28,797 bases of DNA from CAYNCE01 sp964522515 (lineage in GTDB: Bacteria > Patescibacteriota > Patescibacteriia > UBA2196). Location: positions 1 through 28,797 of the forward strand of contig CAZFWC010000008.1 in NCBI GenBank assembly GCA_964522515.1. The letters are read 5' to 3'. This document shows, in pieces, positions 1 through 7,418 of the stretch. Within the stretch, counting starts at the first letter, position 1, and each line of letters starts with the position of its first letter. A model generated the notes under the pieces. That model saw only the letters and a program-made list of their open reading frames with translations, had not been told where the DNA came from and ran no database searches. The translations under genes and the position numbers were made by a program.

Positions 1-3000
1 TTGCCAGTGCTTGAATCAACAAAAAGAGTATTTGTATCAACAATTAAACTGTCAGTAATAGTTGTTGTAGCAGAAGACCCAGAACCAGAAGCAATTGATA
101 ATTCTTTAACGCCTCCCACTGCAAAATCCATTGTATTAGCTGCGCTTCTATATAACCCTGTGTCAGTATCTTGACCAAATGTTATACTTGGTGTCCCTAC
201 TAATCCGTCTGCTACATATAATGCTGTTGTTGAAGCTGTTCCAAACACATCTAACTCTGTTTGAGGGTTTATTGTGTTCACCCCTACAAAATGGTCATTA
301 TTATCAACAAATAAAGCTATGTTATCTCCTCCACTATCCTGAACTGTGAAATTTCCTGTAACTGTGGTTGTTGCTGAGGTTAATGATCCTGTTAATTCAT
401 AAGCTCCTGCTACTCTTAAATCACCTCCTATGTAATGTGATCCTGTTGTTGTTGCGTTGTTGCCAATTAATAAATCACNNNNNNNNNNNNNNNNNNNNNN
501 NNNNNNNNNNNNNNNNNNNNNNNNNNNNNNNNNNNNNNNNNNNNNNNNNNNNNNNNNNNNNNNNNNNNNNNNNNNNNNCTAATGGTTGGGTTGTTCCTAC
601 TACTAAATAGCCAGAGGTTGTAGCGTTTCCAGAAATCACCGCGCTGTCATCAATTGTAAAATATCCTGTTGAATTTGAAACATTTCCTTGAAGGTCTGTC
701 GTGCTTTGGACTTCTAAAGTTGAATCAAATATTGCTGCTTCATCCACTGATAGCGTTCCTCTAATGTTTGTTAATAATCCTGAAGCAGCAAGGCTTGTTG
801 CTCCTGCCACATCTAATGTTGAGTCAAAGTCTGCTACTCCTAATAGAGTAAGTGATCCATCAAGAGTTGTGTTGTTTCCAATATGTGTTGTGCCTGAAAC
901 AAAGAGCTGAGTTGTTGAAGCGGTTCCTCCTATGTAATGTGATCCTGTTGTTGTTGCGTTGTTGCCAATTAATAAATCACCTGCTGACATATTAACTAAT
1001 GGTTGGGTTGTTCCTACTACTAAATAGCCAGAGGTTGTAGCGTTTCCAGACACAGTTAAATCTCCAGTAACTGCTACTGTGGTGTTTGTTGTATCAACAT
1101 TAAAAACATTATTGCTAGATCCGTCTTGAACTGTTAATGCTGTTGTTGATGCTTGGTTAAATAATACTCCTGCTGTTGAATAAATATTTGAATTAGCCTG
1201 AACAACATCTTGAAATTGGATTGTGCCTGTTTCTGGATTTAAAATTAAATTACTTGAAGGGTTTAATGTTAAGTCATTTGTCTCGGTAATAATTGAAGCT
1301 GAACCAGTGAATGTTTGAAATGCTCCTGCTATTCTAACAGTGTTTCCAAAATACGCTTGTTGGGTTGTTGTTGAAGTTCCTGCAATAATTGAATTTCCTG
1401 CTACTGATAGATTTTGTCCTAAGTTTAAATTATTAGTCAAATATCCAGAACCTGAAACATTTAGAGCGTAAGGATGAGTGGTTGTGGCAATTGCCAAAGA
1501 CATTGAATAAACTCCAGTGCCAGAAGTTGTTGCATTTCCAAAATTATACCAATCTCCATATTGCAAAGTTGAAGTTGCGATTGTTAAACCAAATCCATCA
1601 GCTGGCGAAGAAGTTGCAAAACCATAATGTCCTTGCGTTGTATCAACAACAAAATGTGTCTCACCGTCTTTGTCTTGAATTGAAACTGCTGTTGTAGAAT
1701 TAACTGTCATTAAAAATCCACCAGCAGTAAAAATATCACCATCACTTGCTAAAGAAAAAAATCGCACGCCAGCAATTTGAAAGTCTAAAAAATTTCCAGA
1801 AAAACTTGCTGGATTGGCAGCAATAAATGTTCCGTTACTAGAACCAGCAGTCATTGGGTTAGCTGTCATTTGCAATAAAGCAATAGTTGAAGACGCTTGC
1901 GGACTTGAAGAAAATTGCAAACCAGACCCAGCGCCTTTTTGATTTAAAACAATAAGCGGAGAAGTTGATGAAGCTGAAACAGAAAAAATACTTTGCGTTG
2001 AAGAAGCGTTTTGTAAATTTAAAACTCCAGAATTTGATAACGACAAAATACTATTTTCATTTTGAAGAAAATTAAAAATTCCCGCATCACCCATCTGATC
2101 AACTTTTACTAAATAATCAGTAGAAGAACTTTTTATATCAATAATGCTTTGAGTTGTTGAAGCAGTAATATTAAAAACATCAACAATAGTTGAAGTTGAG
2201 ATATTTATTGGATCATAAAACGAAAACTCTGGTGTGTTAGTAGCTGAAGTTAAATCCCAAACAAGATTTCCTTTATTATCAACAGAAGATTGCCACTGAT
2301 GATCAGTGTCATAAGCAACTGTTAATTGCGGAGTTGTTGTTGCTTCAATAATTACAGTTCCAGATTGCGAAGTTGCTCCTGCAATAATAATGTTGCCATC
2401 TTTATCAACTTTAAATTTGCTTGCGTCTCCAACTTGAAAATTTATAAAATCACCTGAAAAAGTTGTTGGGTTTGCTCCTAAAAATGTTCCACTAGCTGAC
2501 GCAGAAGACAAATTATTTGGACCAAGCATTACTAAGGAAGTTGTTGTTAAAGCTAGTGGAGAACTTGTTACCCAAATTGCTGGCTCAGTTGTTGTTGCAG
2601 AATCAATTCGCAATGATCCATCAACTTCTAAATCATCTGAAAAATATCCGTCGCCAGTTTCTAAAGCCCAATCAGAAGTTCCAGACCCAATTGATAAATA
2701 TCCAGAACCAGAAATATTTGTTGTTGAAATTCCTCCGCTGGCAGTTAAGCCACCAGCAATACTTACAGAATCTTCAAAACTAGTTGCCCCACCAACTGTT
2801 AAAGTGTTTAATTGTGTGTCACCAGAAACTGAAAATTCTCCTGCGCTTAAATATTTTGTAGCAAATGAAGATCCTGCTCCTTGCTTTGCTGTTGTTCCTG
2901 GAGAACCAACATTGTAAATATTAGAAACAAAAGTGTCGCCACTTGGACCAGCTGGTCCTGCTAAACCTTGCTCTCCTTTTTCTCCAGATTCTCCGTCCTC

Positions 3001-4590
3001 TCCTTTGTCACCTTTTAAAATAATTATTTCCTTGCCCATTGAACTGGAGGGTTGATCTGAAACTTTGCCAGGACTTTCGCGAACAACATAATCGCCTTGA
3101 TAAATTATATTTGTGCTTTTAGATTTTCTTTTTGCTAATTCCATTAAAGCGTCTTGAGTATCTGAATGATATTTTACCCAAGGCATTAACCAGTTAGCAA
3201 TTTTTGCTCCGGAATTTTTTGCTAGCTTAATCATTGAATTTCCAATTGTCTCTCCTGTGTTAGCCAAAGGATTAAAAATATTTTTCACAACAACGATTGC
3301 AAATTGATTACTGGTTTTTGAAATTTTATTAAAATAAACTTTTGCGATTTTTAAAATCTCATTTGAATTGTTTAATAAATCTTTTGAAATTTTTTGTGAG
3401 GAAATATTTAAACCAAAAATTTGAGGCTGGCTCCATCCCTCTTGGGTGGAGCCTGTTTGTTTTTCTGAAAGTAAAAATATTTTATCATTCAAATTTTTAA
3501 TAATTTTTTCAGAATTTTTTGGTAAATTTAATATTTTAACAAAAGCTAGTTTATAATTTTTTAAAAAATCATTTTCTACAAACTTTAAAATATTTTTATT
3601 TCCAAAATTTTTCTGAGGTTGGCTCCATCCCTCTTGGGTGGAGCCATTTTGTTTTTCTGAAAGTAAAAATATCTTATCTCCCAAATTTACTTTTTCAAAA
3701 ATCACTAATTCAAAATCAGCTTTTACTAAATTACAAATTTGTTTTGAAATATTTTTTAAAAATTCAGTTTTAGATAAAATTTTAAAATTATTTTTTTTAT
3801 CACTCGCCCCTGCAATATTTTTATTTTTATTATTTGTAAATTTTTTATTAATTAAATCTGTAATTTTTAAAGAAATATTTACAGAAGCAATTTTAATATT
3901 TTTCAAATTATTATTTACTGCGCTCACTGAAACAAATGTTAAAGAAAAAATAATTACAAAAATTAAAGTTTTGCTTATTATTTTTTTAAATGAAAATTTT
4001 TTCCAAACAAAAAAGATTGGTAAAACTTTTACCAACCAAAAATATATTTTTTCAATATATAAGTTTATTTTAAAATTTACATTATATAGCAAATTTTGTT
4101 TTTGTTTTATTTTTGTTGGCTCCATCCCTCTTGGGTGGAGCCTGTTTGTTACTATATTAATTTTACTATATATATAACTTTTCAAATTTTCAAATACAAA
4201 AATATTTTTTATAAAAATAAAAAAACCAATCTTAATATTTTTCCTGTCCGCCGTAGCTAGGGTTTTTAGGGTTGAAGCGAAGGAGGACAAATTTTTATTT
4301 AACCAAAAAGAATCCAAACTGTGTTTAAATTTCTGCTCAACAATTAATTCACCTTTTACATTTCCTTTTTTATCAGCAGGATGTTCAAAAATATATTGTT
4401 TTAACCATTCTTTTTTTGTGAACCAATTGCGTCCAAATTTCTGTGATTTTAAAATACCCCTTCTTGCTAAAAGGGATAAATAATCTTGTGAATAAGAACA
4501 TAATTTAGAAGCATCTTGCAAACTTATAAATCCATTTTCTCCTGCGTGTTCTTTATTTGATAAATTTTTATTGTTATTGCTGACGAGCAT
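1..4590 (-). CDS. Giant HTH-TM-collagen-like repeat surface protein (partial)
   Basis: Not a family I can name with certainty. The N-terminus (about residues 20-65) resembles a MerR/excisionase-type helix-turn-helix, with the string SLQDASKLCSYSQDYLSLLA followed by a basic wing. A single strong membrane segment lies at about 207-225. A Gly-X-Y collagen-like stretch (about 527-551, GDKGEDGESGEKGEQG) leads into more than 800 residues of Ser/Thr/Gly/Asn-rich beta-repeat sequence, resembling tail-fibre or adhesin stalks. The predicted topology is N-terminus inside and repeats outside. The frame stays open from 478 down to base 1 (for example DLLIGNNATTTG, TDSLIVDTNTLF), so the gene runs past the window edge. 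The two sides of the N gap are out of register only because the gap is a placeholder (see findings). Four palindromic-repeat insertions lie in the N-terminal third. The ATG at 4590 has no clear Shine-Dalgarno. A surface adhesin role is inference. Confidence 0.8.
479..578. other. Assembly gap of 100 N
   Basis: Exactly 100 undetermined bases, the usual placeholder for a gap of unknown size. It sits inside the repeat region of the surface-protein gene. Its left flank (424-478) matches 926-980 and its right flank (579-633) matches 996-1050. Confidence 0.99.
926..1050 (-). repeat. 125-bp coding repeat duplicated around the assembly gap
   Basis: The first 55 nt equal 424-478 and the last 55 nt equal 579-633. 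Only 15 nt (981-995) separate the two halves here. It encodes the TTSGYLVVGTTQPL and LLIGNNATTTGSHYIGG modules of the surface protein. This near-identity probably caused the gap. Confidence 0.9.
3429..3453. repeat. Palindromic element family A, copy 1 (coding)
   Basis: A 25-nt hairpin with arms GGCTCCA and TGGAGCC around a CCC-CTCTT-GGG-like core, inside the surface-protein gene. It is read in the frame giving GSTQEGWS. The adjacent bases (tgtttgttttt...agtaaaaata) are shared with copy 2 and resemble the linker of the full-length element. Confidence 0.9.
3621..3645. repeat. Palindromic element family A, copy 2 (coding)
   Basis: Same 25-nt hairpin as at 3429, 192 bp away and in the same frame. 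The encoded segment DKIFLLSEKQ.GSTQEGWSQPQ is shared by the two copies, while the protein sequence beyond it is unrelated. This argues for insertion of an element or a very local duplication. Confidence 0.9.
4118..4142. repeat. Palindromic element family A, copy 3 (coding, other frame)
   Basis: The identical 25-nt hairpin, here read in a different frame to give RLHPRGMEPT at about residues 150-159 of the surface protein. The same frame is used by the comF copy (RLHPRGVEPT). It is flanked by TTTGTT on both sides. Confidence 0.9.
4244..4288. repeat. Palindromic element family C, copy 1 (coding)
   Basis: Left arm TGTCCGCCGTAGCT pairs imperfectly (11 of 14) with right arm AGCGAAGGAGGACA across about 17 nt. 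It lies in frame in the surface-protein gene, encoding about residues 101-117 (SSFASTLKTLATADR). Its GC-rich arms stand out from the AT-rich surroundings. Confidence 0.8.
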
Positions 4591-4629
4591 TGGGATCTTA
4601 TTTTTTTAAATTTTTATTTATATTTTAGC

Positions 4630-4658
4630 TGTTCAAAATGTACAAAGTGTGCTATAAT
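4630..4658 (+). promoter_or_regulatory. Promoter of the small RNA candidate
   Basis: Extended -10 TGCTATAAT, with the hexamer at 4653-4658. A weak -35 (TGTTCA at 4630-4635) lies 17 nt upstream. Counting seven bases from the hexamer puts the start at G4665, exactly the first base of the closing stem of the RNA. Confidence 0.7.
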
Positions 4659-4664
4659 TAAAGA

Positions 4665-4801
4665 GCCCAACACAGATGGAGAACCAAAAACTAAATACTT
4701 TTTACTTGATGAGAGTTGACCGCTTAAATTTTGTAAAAAGTTAATTTAATTAATTAATATTTTGCGCTTTTCCTTTTTCTCCCTTGTGAAGGGCTTTTTT
4801 T
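4665..4801 (+). ncRNA. Candidate structured small RNA, 6S-like layout
   Basis: There is no ORF. A promoter, a predicted +1 at 4665 and a terminator with a 7-T run (4795-4801) define a transcript of about 137 nt. The 5' and 3' ends pair: GCCC 4665-4668 with GGGC 4791-4794, CACA 4671-4674 with TGTG 4785-4788, and GGAGAA 4678-4683 with TTCTCC 4777-4782. These are separated by small internal loops. Inside is a large open region and then a 9-bp helix, ACTTTTTAC 4697-4705 with GTAAAAAGT 4733-4741. A long closing stem, central bubble and apical helix is the layout of 6S RNA, the RNA polymerase-binding regulator, but I see no decisive conserved 6S sequence. The SRP RNA apical-loop signature is absent. 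It is divergent from the surface-protein gene. Existence as an RNA is well supported; identity as 6S is a hypothesis. Confidence 0.65.
4781..4801 (+). terminator. Intrinsic terminator of the small RNA
   Basis: CCCTT (4781-4785) pairs with AAGGG (4789-4793) across a GTG loop, followed by C and seven T. The same bases also pair with the 5' end of the RNA, so the two folds are mutually exclusive. Confidence 0.7.
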
Positions 4802-5749
4802 ATTGCTTAAAATTATTTTTAAAAAAATTTTGTGAATTAAGAACTAAATTAAGAACTAATATCGTATTAACTACATCCTTATTATACTCCTAAAAACACA
4901 ATTTGTCAATGTATAAATAATCCGATATTTAACTAACATTAGACAAAAATTAATCGATTTTAGAATTTATTTTTAAATTATACAAAAATTTTTTAAAATA
5001 TAAATAAAAAATAAAATTTATCAGATATTTCAAAATTTATTCCAGGCACTCAGGATAAATTTAAGAATATTATTACAAATATTAATGTGTGCAAAAATAA
5101 ATTAGTTAATCTGCATAAATACACACGAAATACTACTAAAATAAAAATAATTAGTAAAATAATAATAAATTAATTTTTTATCTGTGCATAATATAAAATA
5201 TTAATTTTATATAAAATTAATTATTTTTTGTGATAAATTTATCTATTCTATAAATAATAATACACACATTTAAAAACTTTAGTAATAAAAATCTATTTTA
5301 AATATAAAAACTAAAAAAAGTATAAAAACCAAATACAGAAAAAAACAATAAACAAATTTAGCATTTTTTAATCCATTTGATACATAAAGTACTTAAAATT
5401 ATTTTAAACACCTAAAACAAACCAAAACAAACAATAAATAAAAAAACATTATTATCTAAATTATAATAATATTTTATATCTTTGTGTTTATGTTTTTAAT
5501 CATTTCAATATAATCTCGCTATAATTACCTGTATAAAAAATAATAAATAAATTTAAGATATTTTAACACATAATATATCTAAAATACATCAAGTTTTCCT
5601 CAAACAAATTATAACAATATTTTATATCTTACATTATATATTTTTATATTTATTATTTTTTAATATAAATACACAAACAAAATACTTCTAATATTAAATA
5701 AGTATTTTTATTTTACACATAAATATAGCTTTATTTTTTATCTAAAATA

Positions 5750-5784
5750 TTTGTGCACAAGTACATTTTTATTTGTGCACAAGT
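5750..5784. repeat. Tandem pair of TTTGTGCACAAGT motifs
   Basis: Two identical 13-mers at 5750-5762 and 5772-5784, 22 nt apart start to start (about two helical turns). Each is centred on palindromic TGTGCACA. This spacing suits binding of one protein on one DNA face. A second TGTGCACA pair lies at 6694 and 6709. Confidence 0.7.
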
Positions 5785-6099
5785 GATTATTCTTACCCGA
5801 TATTTATTTTTACTTAATGATAATTAATTTTTATTTACAATAAAACTTAAAAAATATAAATTGTAATATACTAATATTAGACAAAATAAATTTTTAAAAA
5901 TACAAAACTAATACTTTTTTAGAATTATAATTTTATAAAAAAGTGTGCAGAAAATACAAAATATTATTATATAAAATATAACTCACAATTTGGATATTTT
6001 TTTACTTAATAATATAAAAACAACCGATATTACTATTTTAAATGTTTTGTTATTAATTAATAAATATGATATACTTTAATTAATAAGATGTTGATAAAT

Positions 6100-6199
6100 A
6101 ATAATTAATTAACTACTAACTACCCGAATTAACTATCCGAATAAAATCAAATTTTAATTATCCCAATAAATATTCGTGTACATTCGGATTTTATTCGGG
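6100..6199. repeat. Inverted-repeat region upstream of the transposase fragment, related to the groES upstream region
   Basis: CCGAATAAAATC (6137-6148) is perfectly inverted as GATTTTATTCGG (6187-6198) across 38 nt. The outer part (6100-6115 and 6120-6133) matches the reverse complement of 9422-9449, a 28-nt stretch, except for a 7-nt insertion (repeated CTAACTA) and one deleted T. This could be an IS end, an operator or a dispersed repeat. Confidence 0.65.
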
Positions 6200-6217
6200 T
6201 GATTAAACTAAAACTAT

Positions 6218-6526
6218 ATGCTAAAACAAACAAATAAAACCTTAAAAATTCTAAAAATTATTGATCAAAATTGGAAAGAAGAAAAAACAATTAAACAAAC
6301 TTCTGAAAACTCTACAAATTCAAGGGGCAGAAAACAAATCTATTCTGATATTACTTTATTTAAAATCTTTATTGTAATGAATCTTACAAATATAACTACA
6401 ATAAAAGGCATTTGGCGTTTTTTAAAAGACAATAAAAATATAAGAGATGCGTGTGGTTTGCAAACAGAAATAGATAGAAGCACATTAAGCAGACGCCTAA
6501 GTGATAAAATAAAACCTTGGTTTTAA
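6218..6526 (+). pseudogene. Truncated transposase-like protein (N-terminal part only)
   Basis: A 102-residue ORF. Residues 30-98 have the look of the N-terminal region of DDE transposases of the IS4/IS5/IS1182 kind. They show a basic GRKQIYSD start, a helical region with KGIWRFLKDN, and a STLSRRLSD string like the usual SYSTLSRRL motif. No DDE catalytic domain follows; after the TAA the DNA is AT-rich and non-coding. It starts 19 nt after an inverted repeat and ends 47 nt before a terminator-like hairpin. TAAACT lies 8 nt before the ATG as a possible -10. It is probably an IS remnant. A domesticated DNA-binding protein is an alternative, because the ORF is intact with its own signals. Confidence 0.55.
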
Positions 6527-6573
6527 TATCAGGTTATTAATTTTATTAAATAATTTATAATATTTATTCAAAT

Positions 6574-6605
6574 AAAATGCATTAGGATATATTCTAATGC
6601 ATTTT
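6574..6605. terminator. 12-bp perfect hairpin downstream of the transposase fragment
   Basis: AAAATGCATTAG (6574-6585) and CTAATGCATTTT (6594-6605) pair perfectly around an 8-nt loop, and a T-rich tail follows. AT-rich for an intrinsic terminator, but well placed after the ORF ending at 6526. Confidence 0.6.
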
Positions 6606-6693
6606 TGTATATTTTGATTTATTTTATAATTTAAAAAAATACCTTATAAACACTTTTACAATTTTGCAAATTTTTTATACTCTTAAACAAAAA

Positions 6694-6716
6694 TGTGCAC
6701 AAATAAATTGTGCACA
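6694..6716. repeat. Second pair of TGTGCACA motifs
   Basis: TGTGCACAA at 6694-6702 and TTGTGCACA at 6708-6716, facing each other 15-16 nt apart. It has the same core as the pair at 5750-5784. The rest of 6606-6786 shows no gene. Confidence 0.6.
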
Positions 6717-6786
6717 CGGCTATTTTTAAAATAAAAAAGTAGATGTTTAGCTGTTTTTATCTTAATTCTATAAACTTTAATTTGTT

Positions 6787-6811
6787 GGCTCCATCCCTCT
6801 TGGGTGGAGCC
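6787..6811. repeat. Palindromic element family A, copy 4 (3' of a gene)
   Basis: The 25-nt hairpin begins 7 nt after the stop codon of the minus-strand membrane protein. It is bracketed by ATTTGTT at 6780-6786 and 6813-6819. The right-hand ATTTGTT supplies part of the stop codon, so the element shaped the gene end. There is no T-run, so it is not a canonical terminator. Confidence 0.9.
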
Positions 6812-6817
6812 CATTTG

Positions 6818-7318
6818 TTATTTAGTTGTATAATCTTTTATAGCATTAACAATTTTAGAATTATCTTTTAATTCTTCAATAAACAAAATATGACATTGAT
6901 TAATTCTCATTTGATCCTGAGGACCGTGTAGTTCTGTTCCAAGTTTTATTAAAGACACATCTTGTCCAACTTTATTTAAATTATTACTTCCCTGTTGTAA
7001 TGATCCTTGATCCTTAAGATAATAAATATTTTCTAAAATTAAATTTTGTTTATCTTCTTTTATAATTTTACCAAAATAAATTTGCCCGTCTGACAAAAAT
7101 ACTGCTTGCCAATTTTTAGAAGCGTAATTTTTATTTTGATTAAAAATCCAAAATAATCCTGCTAATAAAATTATAAAAAATAAAACAACAACAATTATAA
7201 TAATTATTTTTTTTAAATTAAACTTTTTAGTAGCTGCAACAACTGGTCTTTCAATATTTGTTAATCTTTGTCTAATCCTTGTGTCTTCATTTGAATATAT
7301 TTTTTTTATTTCTTGCAT
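6818..7318 (-). CDS. Single-pass membrane protein, unknown function
   Basis: 166 residues from the chosen start (168 if the upstream ATG at 7324 were used). A charged cytoplasmic N-terminus of about 35 residues is followed by a long hydrophobic helix (IIIIIVVVLFFIILLAGLF, about 38-59). The outer domain has QAVFLSDGQIYFGKI and LIKLGTELHGPQDQMRINQ. Short anchored proteins with a GQIYFG-type region and a LGTELHGP-type motif recur in Patescibacteria in my recollection, without known function. I chose the second Met (7316-7318) because TGTTATAAT ends 6 nt before it. The first ATG then lies between the -10 and the predicted +1 and would not be in the mRNA. No Shine-Dalgarno is seen, consistent with a leaderless transcript. 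It follows groEL-groES on the same strand but after their terminator, so it is a separate unit. Confidence 0.7.
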   Translation of the reverse strand: MQEIKKIYSNEDTRIRQRLTNIERPVVAATKKFNLKKIIIIIVVVLFFIILLAGLFWIFNQNKNYASKNWQAVFLSDGQIYFGKIIKEDKQNLILENIYYLKDQGSLQQGSNNLNKVGQDVSLIKLGTELHGPQDQMRINQCHILFIEELKDNSKIVNAIKDYTTK

Positions 7319-7324
7319 AAACAT

Positions 7325-7333
7325 ATTATAACA
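7325..7333 (-). promoter_or_regulatory. Extended -10 of a leaderless gene
   Basis: TGTTATAAT read on the minus strand, a perfect -10 with TGn extension. Exactly six bases separate it from the ATG at 7316-7318, so the predicted +1 is the A of the start codon. Confidence 0.65.
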
Positions 7334-7373
7334 TTAATTTTTAAATCAAACAAATAAAAAATAAATAAAATTC

Positions 7374-7398
7374 AAAAGCGACCTTACGGTCGCCTTTT
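7374..7398 (-). terminator. Terminator of the groES-groEL operon
   Basis: GCGACC (7378-7383) and GGTCGC (7388-7393) form a 6-bp GC stem with a 4-nt loop. On the minus strand it is flanked by AAAA and TTTT plus a T-rich tail. It lies 20 nt after the groEL stop. Confidence 0.85.
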
Positions 7399-7418
7399 CA
7401 TAAATCTTAAATCTTTTT

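Larger units (their letters stand above)
4802..6217. other. 1.4-kb gene-free, extremely AT-rich stretch
   Basis: No plausible ORF or RNA gene is seen. It contains degenerate direct repeats: a 25-nt pair differing at one base (5458-5482 and 5606-5630), ATTAGACAAAA near 4937 and 5876, and CCGATATT near 4921, 5799 and 6022. DnaA-box-like matches to TTNTNCACA occur at 5088-5096, 5183-5191 (TTATGCACA on the minus strand, the stricter TTATNCACA form), 5711-5719, 5751-5760, 5773-5782 and 5944-5952. Either a decayed mobile-element graveyard or a replication-related region is possible. No dnaA, dnaN or rpmH is in the window. Confidence 0.6.

Noticed and set aside
475..630. Apparent frameshift in the surface-protein gene across the N run
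   Set aside because: The 100 N is a placeholder; with the 15-nt spacing of the intact repeat the frame is restored.
3429..3453. Family A hairpins as intrinsic terminators
   Set aside because: Several copies lie in the middle of genes, and none has a T-run after the stem.
368..4177. Plus-strand ORFs of 69-179 codons opposite the surface-protein gene
   Set aside because: They are antisense shadows of a repetitive, Ala/Thr-rich gene, with no start signals and no recognisable domains.
4665..4801. SRP RNA, tmRNA or RNase P as identity of the small RNA
   Set aside because: It is far too short for tmRNA or RNase P, and the apical loop lacks the conserved SRP tetraloop and asymmetric loop sequence.
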